Source: Pygmaiobacter sp.
GTDB lineage: Bacteria; Bacillota; Clostridia; Oscillospirales; Ruminococcaceae
Length of the DNA stretch: 48,036 nucleotides
Direction: 5' to 3'
Assembly: GCA_028689835.1 (NCBI GenBank)
Contig: JAQVCK010000005.1
Location: forward strand, 1-48,036
The notes under the pieces were generated by a model. The model was not told the DNA's origin, did no database searches, and worked only from the letters and a program-made list of their open reading frames with translations. A program made the position numbers and the translations under genes. This document shows, one piece after another, positions 37,542-45,804 of the stretch (position 1 is the stretch's first letter; the number at the start of each line of letters is the position of its first letter).

Positions 37542-39728
37542 GTGAAGGACAAAATTTTCGGCGTATTGCAGCGGGTAGGCCGCTCGTTCATGCTGCCCAT
37601 TGCGCTGTTGCCGGTGGCAGGGCTGCTGCTGGGCATCGGCAGCTCGTTCACCAATGCCACCACCCTGGCCACCTATGGCTTGGATGGCGTTATCCGCGAG
37701 GGCTCGTTTATCTACACCATTTTGGACATCATGTCCAAAACCGGCAGCGCGGTTTTTGATAACCTGGCCCTGCTGTTTGCTATGGGTGTTGCCATCGGCA
37801 TGGCAAAAAAAGAGAAGGAGGTTGCCGCCTTATCGGGCGCGGTGGCCTATTTGATTATGAACACCGCCATCAGCGCCATGATTCGCGCCAACGGCGGGGT
37901 GGAGGCCATGGCGGCCAACGCCACCACCACCACGCTGGGTATCACCACCCTGCAAATGGGGGTGTTTGGGGGCATTCTGGTGGGGCTGGGGGTGGCCGCG
38001 CTCCACAACCGCTTTTATAAAATTGAGCTGCCCCAGGTGCTGGCATTTTTTGGCGGCACCCGGTTTGTGCCCATCATCTCGGCCATTGTGTACCTGGCGG
38101 TGGGCATTGCCATGTTTTATATTTGGCCGGTGGTGCAAAGCGGCATTGCCGCGCTGGGCAGCTTGGTCATGGGCTCGGGGTACCTGGGCACCTGGCTGTA
38201 CGGCACAATTGAGCGCGCCCTCATCCCCTTTGGGCTGCACCATGTGTTTTATATGCCCTTCTGGCAAACGGCGGTGGGCGGCACGGCCATCATCGATGGT
38301 GCCACCGTTACCGGCGCACAAAACATCTTTTTTGCCGAGCTTGCCTCCAAAAACACCGTGGAATTTTCGGTTTCGGCTACCCGGTTTATGGCGGGCAAGT
38401 TCCCCTTCATGATTTTTGGCCTGCCGGGCGCGGCCCTTGCCATGTACCGGTGCGCCAAGCCCGAAAAACGCAAGGCCGTGGGCGGGTTGCTCCTCTCGGC
38501 CGCGCTAACCTCCATGCTCACCGGCATTACCGAACCGCTGGAGTTTACCTTTTTGTTTGTGGCGCTGCCGATGTATGCGGTACACTGTGTGCTGGCCGGG
38601 GCCTCCTATATGCTGATGCACCTCTTGAACGTGGGGGTGGGCATGACCTTTTCGGGCGGGATGATTGACCTGGTGCTGTTTGGCGTATTGCAGGGCAACG
38701 CCAAAAGCCATTGGATCTGGATACCCATTGTGGGCGTGGCCTATTTTGTGCTGTACTATTTCGTTTTCCACTTTATGATTGTAAAATTCAACTACAAAAC
38801 CCCCGGGCGGGACGATGCCGCGGAGGTTAAGCTCTACACCCGCGCCGATGTAAACGCCCGCAAGCAGGCGGCAACCGCGGGTGGCGCTGCCGGCAGCGCG
38901 GCGGCAGACCCCATCAGCGCCCTAATTTTGCAGGGCCTTGGCGGCAAAGCCAACCTGGCCGATATCGATTGCTGCGCCACCCGCCTGCGGGTAACGGTGG
39001 TGGATAGCACCCTGGTGCAGGATGGGCTACTGAAACAATCGGGCGCATCGGGGGTTATCCACCGGGGCGATGGGGTGCAGGTAATTTATGGGCCACAGGT
39101 GGCCGTCATCAAATCTCGGTTGGAGGACTATTTGGATACCGCAGCCTCGGATGCTGCCTCGGCGGCCCCTACAGAAACTGCCGCTACGGCGGCCCCCATC
39201 GAAACTGCCGCTATGGCCGCCCCCACAGCAGCCGCCGCCCCGGCGGCCCCCACGCAAAATGCCCGCCTTGCCGCCTGCCTGAACGGCACCGCCCTGCCCC
39301 TGGCTGAGGTGGCGGATGAGGCCTTTGCCAGCGAGATTTTGGGCAAGGGGGTTGCCATTGAGCCGGAAAACGGTGAATTGGTTGCCCCGGCGGATGGAGT
39401 CATCACCACCACCTTTGAAACCCGCCACGCCATTGGCATGACGACCGATGCCGGGGTGGAGCTGCTGATGCACGTGGGGTTAAACACCGTGCAGCTTGGC
39501 GGCAAATACTACGCGTACCAGGTGAAGGAAGGCGACCGCGTGCGCTGCGGGCAGCCGCTGCTACGCTTTGATGCCGCAGCCATCCGCGGGGCAGGCTACC
39601 CCCTTACCACCCCAATGATTGTGTGCAACACCGATGCCTACGCCGCCGTCACCCCCTTGGTAACCGGGCCGGTGCAGGCCGGGCAGGATATTTTATCGGT
39701 GACGGTGAAGGTGCAAGCAAAGCAATAA
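37542..39728 (+). CDS. PTS EIICBA, glucose/maltose type
   Basis: 728 residues from GTG 37542 (AAGGAGGA 6 bp upstream decides the start; the ORF is open further but lacks a site). EIIC ~1-420 (FMLPIALLPVAGLLLGIGSSF, GITEPLEFTFLFVAP-like block), EIIB with the phospho-Cys region DIDCCATRLRVTV, a ~55-residue Ala/Pro/Thr linker of repeated APTETAA-like units, and EIIA with the active His in GVELLMHVGLNTVQLGG. It takes up and phosphorylates a hexose or alpha-glucoside. Monocistronic behind RAT B. Confidence 0.92.
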   Translation: MKDKIFGVLQRVGRSFMLPIALLPVAGLLLGIGSSFTNATTLATYGLDGVIREGSFIYTILDIMSKTGSAVFDNLALLFAMGVAIGMAKKEKEVAALSGAVAYLIMNTAISAMIRANGGVEAMAANATTTTLGITTLQMGVFGGILVGLGVAALHNRFYKIELPQVLAFFGGTRFVPIISAIVYLAVGIAMFYIWPVVQSGIAALGSLVMGSGYLGTWLYGTIERALIPFGLHHVFYMPFWQTAVGGTAIIDGATVTGAQNIFFAELASKNTVEFSVSATRFMAGKFPFMIFGLPGAALAMYRCAKPEKRKAVGGLLLSAALTSMLTGITEPLEFTFLFVALPMYAVHCVLAGASYMLMHLLNVGVGMTFSGGMIDLVLFGVLQGNAKSHWIWIPIVGVAYFVLYYFVFHFMIVKFNYKTPGRDDAAEVKLYTRADVNARKQAATAGGAAGSAAADPISALILQGLGGKANLADIDCCATRLRVTVVDSTLVQDGLLKQSGASGVIHRGDGVQVIYGPQVAVIKSRLEDYLDTAASDAASAAPTETAATAAPIETAAMAAPTAAAAPAAPTQNARLAACLNGTALPLAEVADEAFASEILGKGVAIEPENGELVAPADGVITTTFETRHAIGMTTDAGVELLMHVGLNTVQLGGKYYAYQVKEGDRVRCGQPLLRFDAAAIRGAGYPLTTPMIVCNTDAYAAVTPLVTGPVQAGQDILSVTVKVQAKQ

Positions 39729-39824
39729 AAAAATAGCCGGGGGCTGTTTTTTAGCCACTCACCCCGGTTGCCACGCAGCCCCGCCCATTGCCGGGGTGCC
39801 AAGCCTAAAAAAACCAAAAAAAGC

Positions 39825-39886
39825 AAAAATACAAAAAACAAACAACCGCGCTGCGGGGCCATGGTAAAGCCCCGCAGCGCGGTTGT
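39825..39886 (-). terminator. Terminator of the small lipoprotein gene
   Basis: 17-bp stem CAACCGCGCTGCGGGGC / GCCCCGCAGCGCGGTTG; the T-rich tail (TTTGTTTTTTGTATTTTTG) is on the minus strand. Confidence 0.9.
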
Positions 39887-39901
39887 GGTTATACGTGCCG
39901 G

Positions 39902-40042
39902 TTATTCGCCCTTGTTGCCCCCGTTTTCCCCATAAATGGGGATGTAGGTGGGCGGGCTCTCATGCTCCAGGCAGGCGGCCAGCATCAGGCCGATTGCAGC
40001 CAGCCAGGCAAGCACGGCCAACAATTTCAGCAGCTTATTCAT
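39902..40042 (-). CDS. Small lipoprotein, 46 aa
   Basis: ATG 40042 with AGGAGGG 8 bp upstream, own promoter and terminator. MNKLLKLLAVLAWLAAIGLMLAAC is a lipoprotein signal with lipobox LAAC (Cys 24); the mature part is 23 residues, ending HESPPTYIPIYGENGGNKGE. It stands alone between the PTS and rnf operons. I know no family. Full transcription signals around such a short frame make it credible. Confidence 0.65.
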   Translation of the reverse strand: MNKLLKLLAVLAWLAAIGLMLAACLEHESPPTYIPIYGENGGNKGE

Positions 40043-40100
40043 GGGGAAACGCCCTCCTTTTTGTGGCAACGGCCATAGCAAACGTGATTATGTAGTTTAT

Positions 40101-40129
40101 AGTATACCACGGCGCCCCAAAAAGTGCAA
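40101..40129 (-). promoter_or_regulatory. Promoter of the small lipoprotein gene
   Basis: Minus strand TTGCAC-17 bp-TATACT, hexamers identical to those before the diguanylate cyclase gene. Confidence 0.75.
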
Positions 40130-40223
40130 CGCGGCCCCGCCCGTTTTTTGCCCCGCGCGAATAATAATGCACCTTTGCAGGTTCAAAAACCGGCATTTAT
40201 CGGCAATACGGCCAAGCCAACGG

Positions 40224-40316
40224 TTGACTTGTGAATAAAAAATGCGTAAAATATGAGCTGTAGATATAAACGGCTGCGCAAAGCTACGTCGCCACCGCTT
40301 TTGGGGGCGGCGGTTT
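40224..40316 (+). promoter_or_regulatory. rnf promoter and leader hairpin
   Basis: TTGACT-17 bp-TAAAAT (40224-40252). A GC-rich hairpin (CCACCGC/GCGGCGG, one mismatch) with TTTT follows at 40292-40316, 30 bp before rnfC, and could attenuate the operon. Confidence 0.6.
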
Positions 40317-40347
40317 TGTTGCAAGCACGAAAACAGGGGGCAGAGTC

Positions 40348-41688
40348 ATGCTTAAATCTCTGAAACGCTCCGCCAAGGGCGCCAGCGTCCCGCACGAGAA
40401 AGCCACGGCTGCGCTGGCAACGGTAAAAATGGAACCGCCCAAGCACGTGATTATCCCGATGCAGATGCACATTGGCGCCCCGGCGGAACCCATTGTGAAA
40501 AAGGGCGATACCGTTATGGTGGGTACCCTAATTGGCAAGGCAGGGGGCTTTGTCAGCGCCAACATCCATGCCAGCGTATCCGGCACCGTGCTGGAGGTTG
40601 CCTCCATCCGCATGGTAAACGGGGTGGTTTGCAAGGCGGTTGCCATTGAGGCAGACGGCAACCAAACGGTTGACCCTGCCTGCCAGCCGCCCACGGTGAA
40701 TGATAAACCCAGCCTGCTGGCCGCCATACAGGCCTGCGGGCTGGTGGGCGTGGGCGGCGCAGGCTTCCCCACCCATGTAAAGCTGGCGGCCGATACCCTG
40801 GATACCCTCATCATCAACGCGGCCGAGTGCGAACCCTACTTAACCACCGATGCGCGGGAGATGCTTGAGTGCAGCGAGAGCATTATGGCGGGTATTGAGA
40901 TGGTGATGAAGCAGTGCAAAATACCCCACTGCATCATTGGCATTGAGCGCAACAAGCCCGAATGTATTGATTTGATGTGTTCGCTTGTGCGGGAGATGCC
41001 GGGCGTTACCGTAAAGCCGCTGCCCATGCGCTACCCCCAGGGCGCGGAGAAAACCCTGATTGAAACCTGCACCGGGCGAGAGGTACCCAAAACCGCCCCC
41101 AGCGGCAAGCCCGGCATCCCGGCCGATTGCGGCTGCGTGGTGATGAATGTAACCAGCATCTCCACCCTGGGCAAATACTTAAAAACCGGCATCCCCCTAG
41201 TTGCCAAGCGGCTAACGGTGGAAGGGGATGCCATTGCCGAGCCGAAAAATATTGAGGTACCCATTGGCACCTTGTACAGCGATGTGATTGCGGCCTGCGG
41301 CGGCATTAAAAACGAGGTGGAGCTGGGCAAAATTATTTTTGGCGGGCCCATGATGGGCGGCGCTGCCCCCAGCGCCGATTACCCGGTGCTCAAGCAGAAC
41401 AACGGCCTGCTGCTGTTCAGCCGCGCCGCCGCCACCCTGCCCGAGCCGGAGCCCTGCATCCGCTGCGGGCGGTGCATTACCGCCTGCCCGATGGGGCTGG
41501 AACCGGTGGTGATTGCCGAGGGCTTTGCCGCCAAGGATATGGAGGTGCTGCAAAAGCGCAACGTGGACCTTTGTGTTGCCTGCGGTAGCTGCACCTACGC
41601 CTGCCCGGCCAAGCGCCCGGTTTCGCAAAATATGGGCCTTGCCAAGGCATGGTACCTAAAACAACTCAAAGAAAAGGCAGGGAAATAA
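40348..41688 (+). CDS. rnfC: Rnf complex subunit RnfC
   Basis: 446 residues; GGGGGC lies upstream. N-terminal barrel-sandwich (HVIIPMQMHIGAPAEPIVKKGDTVMVG), NADH/FMN-binding domain with GVGGAGFPTHVK and INAAECEPYLTTD, and two 4Fe-4S motifs CIRCGRCITACPMG and CVACGSCTYACPAK. It is the NADH-facing subunit of the Na+/H+-pumping ferredoxin:NAD+ oxidoreductase. Starts the clostridial-order operon CDGEAB. Confidence 0.96.
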   Translation: MLKSLKRSAKGASVPHEKATAALATVKMEPPKHVIIPMQMHIGAPAEPIVKKGDTVMVGTLIGKAGGFVSANIHASVSGTVLEVASIRMVNGVVCKAVAIEADGNQTVDPACQPPTVNDKPSLLAAIQACGLVGVGGAGFPTHVKLAADTLDTLIINAAECEPYLTTDAREMLECSESIMAGIEMVMKQCKIPHCIIGIERNKPECIDLMCSLVREMPGVTVKPLPMRYPQGAEKTLIETCTGREVPKTAPSGKPGIPADCGCVVMNVTSISTLGKYLKTGIPLVAKRLTVEGDAIAEPKNIEVPIGTLYSDVIAACGGIKNEVELGKIIFGGPMMGGAAPSADYPVLKQNNGLLLFSRAAATLPEPEPCIRCGRCITACPMGLEPVVIAEGFAAKDMEVLQKRNVDLCVACGSCTYACPAKRPVSQNMGLAKAWYLKQLKEKAGK

Positions 41689-41690
41689 GA

Positions 41691-42701
41691 ATGGATGAAC
41701 GTTTGATTGTAACTGCCTCCCCGCATATCCGCGATAACACCACCACCCGCGGGCTGATGGGCAATGTGCTGATTGCGCTGGTGCCCTGCGTGGTTGCCTC
41801 GGCACTGCTGTTTGGCTACCGGGCACTGTTGGTGGTGGGGGTTACCACGGCGGCCTGCGTGGGGCTGGAATACCTGTACACCATGCTGCTGCACAAGAAA
41901 AACCCGGTGGGCGACCTTTCGGCCTGCGTTACCGGCGTGATTTTGGGCCTAAACTTCCCGGCGGGTATGCCCCTGTGGATCTGCGTGGTGGGGGCCTTTG
42001 TGGCCATTGTAATCACCAAGCAGCTGTTTGGCGGGCTGGGCTTTAACTTTGCCAACCCGGCACTGGTGGGGCGTTTGGTGCTGTTTTTAAGCTTTACCTC
42101 CCGCATGACGGCCTATGTGTTCCCCGATATGGCGGTGGATGCCCTTGCCACCGCCACCCCCCTTGCCCCCGGGGTGGATAAGGCAAGCATAAACCTTTTG
42201 GATATGCTTTTGGGGGTTCACGGCGGTGTTCTGGGCGAAACCTGCGCTGCCGCCATCCTGATTGGGCTGGCCTTTTTGCTGGCAACCCACACCATCGGCT
42301 TTGCCATCCCGGGCAGCATTGTGGGCACGGTGTTTGTACTTTCGCTGGTGGCAACGCGAGATTTGCACACGGCGCTTATCAGCATTTTGTCGGGCGGGCT
42401 GCTGTTCGGTGCGGTATTTATGGCAACCGATTATGTCACCAGCCCCTTTACCACCATCGGCAAGGTGTTCTATGGCATTTTTATTGGGCTGATTACCTTT
42501 ACCATCCGCCAGTTTGGCAGCATGAACGAGGGGATGAGCTACGCCATCCTGCTGGGCAACCTGTTGACCCCCTGGTTTAACACCTGGAGCCATCAAATCC
42601 CCTTGGGGTATGTGAAGGCCGGCAAAAAAGGGAAAAAGGCAAAAGAAAAACCGATGGATAAACAGCCCGCACCGGCGGCAGGGAAGGGAGGCGCTGTATA
42701 A
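41691..42701 (+). CDS. rnfD: Rnf complex subunit RnfD
   Basis: 336 residues from ATG 41691, 2 bp after rnfC. It opens VTASPHIRDNTTTRGLMGNVLIALVPC, has ~10 membrane helices, and carries the FMN-attachment context SCVTGVILGLNFPAGMP-like loop and GTVFVLSLVATRD. The C-terminus is Lys/Pro-rich and longer than usual. Its stop shares one base with the rnfG start. Confidence 0.94.
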   Translation: MDERLIVTASPHIRDNTTTRGLMGNVLIALVPCVVASALLFGYRALLVVGVTTAACVGLEYLYTMLLHKKNPVGDLSACVTGVILGLNFPAGMPLWICVVGAFVAIVITKQLFGGLGFNFANPALVGRLVLFLSFTSRMTAYVFPDMAVDALATATPLAPGVDKASINLLDMLLGVHGGVLGETCAAAILIGLAFLLATHTIGFAIPGSIVGTVFVLSLVATRDLHTALISILSGGLLFGAVFMATDYVTSPFTTIGKVFYGIFIGLITFTIRQFGSMNEGMSYAILLGNLLTPWFNTWSHQIPLGYVKAGKKGKKAKEKPMDKQPAPAAGKGGAV

Positions 42702-43306
42702 TGGCCGATAACGCAAAAACAAAAGCCCCCGCAAAAACAGCGGAGGAAAGCGCCGTAAAAAGCATCCTGTTGCCGGTGGTGGTGCTGGTTGCCATCTGTG
42801 TGGTGTGCAGCGCCCTGCTTGCCTACTTAAACGGCATGACCAAACCGATTATTGCTGAAAATACCCGGCTTGCCACCCTGGAAGCCTATGTTTCGGTGCT
42901 GCCCGCCGGCACCACGCCCGAGAGCTTGACCGATATTGAAAACCTGACCACCGCCGGTGTGGCGGGCGCGGTGCGCAGCGCCGATGGCGCGGTGGCCGTG
43001 CAGGCCGCCGCCCCCGGCTATAGCGGCAAAGCGCTGACTGTATATGTGGCGTTTGATGCGGCAGGCAACATCACAAATATCCAGGCCGATGCCTCCCTGC
43101 AAACCACCGGCATTGGCTCCAAAACGGGGGAGGATGGCTTTACCGGCGGCTTTATCGGCTGGAACGCCGCCCAACCGGTGGAAAGTGGCAGCCCGGTGGA
43201 TGCCATTGCCGGGGCCACCGTTTCGTCCAAGGCAGTGTTTGCCGCGGTAAACAGTGCCATCAACTGCTACAACAACGAACTTGCGGGGGTGGCAACAAAT
43301 GGCTGA
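42701..43306 (+). CDS. rnfG: Rnf complex subunit RnfG
   Basis: 201 residues. One N-terminal membrane helix (~22-45), then the FMN domain with the covalent flavin Thr in AIAGATVSSKAV and the preceding TGIGSKTGEDGFTGGFIGW block. Passes electrons on the outer face. Overlaps rnfE by 8 bp. Confidence 0.94.
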   Translation: MADNAKTKAPAKTAEESAVKSILLPVVVLVAICVVCSALLAYLNGMTKPIIAENTRLATLEAYVSVLPAGTTPESLTDIENLTTAGVAGAVRSADGAVAVQAAAPGYSGKALTVYVAFDAAGNITNIQADASLQTTGIGSKTGEDGFTGGFIGWNAAQPVESGSPVDAIAGATVSSKAVFAAVNSAINCYNNELAGVATNG

Positions 43307-43991
43307 AAAACAAAGTAAATGGAAGGTGCTTACAAACGGCATCATCCGCGAAAACCCGGTGCTGCGCTTGGTGCTGGGCTGCTGCTCGGTGCTGGCCGTA
43401 ACCACCACCGTGCAGGGGGCCATGGGCATGGGCTTTGCCATGACCTTTGTGCTGATTGCTTCCAACGTGGCCATCTCGGCCATGCGCAAAATTATCCCGG
43501 CCAAGGTACACCTGCCCTGCTATATCGTCATCATTGCAACCTTTGTCACGGTGGTGCAGATGGTGCTGAACGCCTATATGCCCGATTTGTACAAGACGCT
43601 GGGCGTGTATTTGGCGCTGATTGTTGTAAACTGCATCATTTTGGGCCGGGCCGAGATGTTCGCCTGCAAAAATACCGTGGTGGATTCGGCGCTGGATGGC
43701 GTTGGCATGGGCATTGGCTACATTTTAACCATGCTGCTCATGTCCTCCATCCGCGAAATTATCGGCAACGGCAGCTGGATGGGCTTCCAAATTATCCCCG
43801 ATTCTATCGACCGTATGACCGTGATGAACCAGGACCCCGGCGGCTTCTTTATCTTTGGGGTATTGATGGCCCTTTGCGTCTGGATTGAAAAAAAGACCAA
43901 CCACCCCATCAAGCGGGGGATGGGCGGGCAAGATTTTGCCGCCGCCACCACCGCCGATGCCGATAACGGGAAAGGGGGCGCTGAAGAATGA
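43299..43991 (+). CDS. rnfE: Rnf complex subunit RnfE
   Basis: 230 residues from ATG 43299 inside the end of rnfG. Six membrane helices with NGIIRENPVLRLVLGCC, NCIILGRAEMFACKN and DGVGMGIGYI. The two Cys sites match those that hold the membrane iron-sulfur centre together with RnfA. Ends by ATGA overlap with rnfA. Confidence 0.94.
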   Translation: MAEKQSKWKVLTNGIIRENPVLRLVLGCCSVLAVTTTVQGAMGMGFAMTFVLIASNVAISAMRKIIPAKVHLPCYIVIIATFVTVVQMVLNAYMPDLYKTLGVYLALIVVNCIILGRAEMFACKNTVVDSALDGVGMGIGYILTMLLMSSIREIIGNGSWMGFQIIPDSIDRMTVMNQDPGGFFIFGVLMALCVWIEKKTNHPIKRGMGGQDFAAATTADADNGKGGAEE

Positions 43992-44641
43992 GTGCAGCAT
44001 TAAGCGCCCACTGGGCCACCTTTGCAACCATCTTTTTCAGCATGATTCTGGTTAACAACTACGTGCTGGTGCAGTTTTTGGGGATTTGCCCCTTCCTGGG
44101 TGTATCCAAAAAAGCCGATTCCTCGGTGGGCATGGGCCTGGCCGTCATCTTTGTTATGGTGCTTGCCACGGCGGTAACCTTCCCCATCCAAATTTTCCTT
44201 CTTGACCAGTACGATATGATGTATATGCAAACCATCATCTTCATTTTGGTCATTGCCGTGCTGGTGCAGCTTATTGAAATTATTTTAAAGCGGTATATCC
44301 CGGCGCTTTACCGTTCGCTGGGCGTGTACCTGCCCCTCATCACCACCAACTGCTGTGTGCTGGGCGTTACCATCCTGGCCGTGCAGGATTATTCGGCCGA
44401 TGTAGCCACCTTCGGTTTTGGCATTGCCTTTGCCGAGGCACTCATCTGCGCGGCGGGCGCGGGCGTTGGCTTTTTGGTTGCCATGCTGCTGTTTTGCGGT
44501 GTACGCCAGCGGGTGGAATGCGCCAACCCGCCCGAAAGCTTTAAGGGCCTGCCCATCACCCTGGTTGCGGCGGCCATCACCTCCATGAGCTTTATGGGCT
44601 TTGGCGGGCTGGTGGAAAATATCATCAGCGCAATCTCGTAA
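43988..44641 (+). CDS. rnfA: Rnf complex subunit RnfA
   Basis: 217 residues, slightly longer than the usual ~193 because of a loop after helix 5 (RQRVECANPPESFKGLP). Motifs NNYVLVQFLGICPFLGVSK and PLITTNCCVLGV hold the Cys residues of the membrane Fe-S site. Inverted-topology partner of RnfE. Confidence 0.94.
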   Translation: MSAALSAHWATFATIFFSMILVNNYVLVQFLGICPFLGVSKKADSSVGMGLAVIFVMVLATAVTFPIQIFLLDQYDMMYMQTIIFILVIAVLVQLIEIILKRYIPALYRSLGVYLPLITTNCCVLGVTILAVQDYSADVATFGFGIAFAEALICAAGAGVGFLVAMLLFCGVRQRVECANPPESFKGLPITLVAAAITSMSFMGFGGLVENIISAIS

Positions 44642-44654
44642 GGGGGAAGGTAGA

Positions 44655-45506
44655 ATGGAAATGCTTGCAAGTAACCCAATTCTCTTTGCAGTTCTGGTGC
44701 TGGCGGTGCTGGGCCTGGCGGGTGCGGCAATTTTGGTGCTGGCCGCCAAATTTATGGCCGTGTACGAGGACCCCCGCATTGCCCAAGTGAACGATTGCCT
44801 GGCCGGGGCCAACTGCGGCGGCTGCGGCTATGCGGGCTGCGCCGATTATGCCAAGGCCATTGTGGCCGATGGCGCACCCACCTTTAAATGTGCCCCCGGC
44901 GGGGATAAAACCGCCGATGCCATCAACCGCATCATGGGCCAGGAGGAGGGCGACCGCCCCAGCCTAAAAGCCTGTGTTGTGTGTGCCGGTGGCGAAAATT
45001 GCGGCAAAAAGTTTGATTACCAGGGCATTGCCACCTGCGCCGCCGCGGCGGGGCTGGCAGGCGGCCCCAGCGCCTGCGCCTTTGGGTGCCTGGGCCTTGG
45101 CGATTGTACCCGCGCCTGCAAATTTGATGCGATCCATGTCATCAAGGGGGTGGCGGTGGTTGACCGCCCCGCCTGCACCGGCTGCACGGCCTGTATGTCG
45201 GTATGCCCCCGCAGCATTATTAAAATGAAGCCGGTTGCCGGGCAGCCCGCCGTAAAATGCTCCAACACCGAGCGGGGTGCCGCGGTACTAAAGGCCTGCA
45301 AGGTGGGCTGCATCGGCTGCGGCATCTGCGAGAAAAACTGCCCCAACGGCGCGGTATTTGTGAAAAATAACGTGGCCCTGATTGATTATACCAAGTGCAA
45401 CGGCTGCGGCATCTGTGTGCAAAAATGCCCCAAAAAGGCAATCCACTGGATAGAGGGCAAGCCTGCCCCCATCAATGCCCCGGTGCCGCAACCCCAGGTT
45501 TTGTAA
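44655..45506 (+). CDS. rnfB: Rnf complex subunit RnfB
   Basis: 283 residues from ATG 44655 (GGGGGAAGG upstream). TM helix ~8-30, a 4Fe-4S domain with GANCGGCGYAGC, a second Cys group (CVVCAGGENCG, ACKFDAIHV), and ferredoxin motifs CTGCTACMSVCP, CIGCGICEKNCP and CNGCGICVQKCP. It takes electrons from reduced ferredoxin. Last gene of the operon. Confidence 0.96.
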   Translation: MEMLASNPILFAVLVLAVLGLAGAAILVLAAKFMAVYEDPRIAQVNDCLAGANCGGCGYAGCADYAKAIVADGAPTFKCAPGGDKTADAINRIMGQEEGDRPSLKACVVCAGGENCGKKFDYQGIATCAAAAGLAGGPSACAFGCLGLGDCTRACKFDAIHVIKGVAVVDRPACTGCTACMSVCPRSIIKMKPVAGQPAVKCSNTERGAAVLKACKVGCIGCGICEKNCPNGAVFVKNNVALIDYTKCNGCGICVQKCPKKAIHWIEGKPAPINAPVPQPQVL

Positions 45507-45518
45507 GCCTGCCCTACC

Positions 45519-45550
45519 AAGCAGCCGCCCAATTTGGGCGGCTGCTTTTG
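45519..45550 (+). terminator. Terminator of the rnf operon
   Basis: AAGCAGCCGCCC-AATTT-GGGCGGCTGCTT, perfect 12-bp stem, then TTG. Confidence 0.9.
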
Positions 45551-45599
45551 GGCTATGCGGCCAACAACGGGGTTTGGGCCAAAACGGCGGGCCTAAACC

Positions 45600-45698
45600 A
45601 GCCCCGCAAAATCAGCCCGTGCAAAATCGGCCCCGCAAAATCGGCCCCGCAAAATCGGCCCCGCAAAATCGGCCCCGCAAAATCGGCCCCGCAAAATC
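45600..45698 (+). repeat. 14-bp tandem repeat, about 7 units
   Basis: Unit GGCCCCGCAAAATC: five exact copies at 45629-45698 preceded by two variant units (45600-45628, one of 15 bp). It lies after the rnf terminator and just before the promoter region of the next gene (TATACT near 45724). Confidence 0.95.
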
Positions 45699-45804
45699 AG
45701 CATGGTATGTAGGAAATTTTTGTGTTATACTTATTTTCGGAATCAATCGCTGAAGTGTTTTGAAGCGAATGAAGTGGATAAAGTGGATAAGGTGGGGAAG
45801 TAGC

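Noticed and set aside
40264..40316. c-di-GMP-I riboswitch before rnfC
   Set aside because: GCGCAAAGC recalls one piece of that aptamer, but the other conserved half and stems are missing.
45600..45698. CRISPR array
   Set aside because: Repeats are 14 bp and directly adjacent with no spacers; no cas genes.
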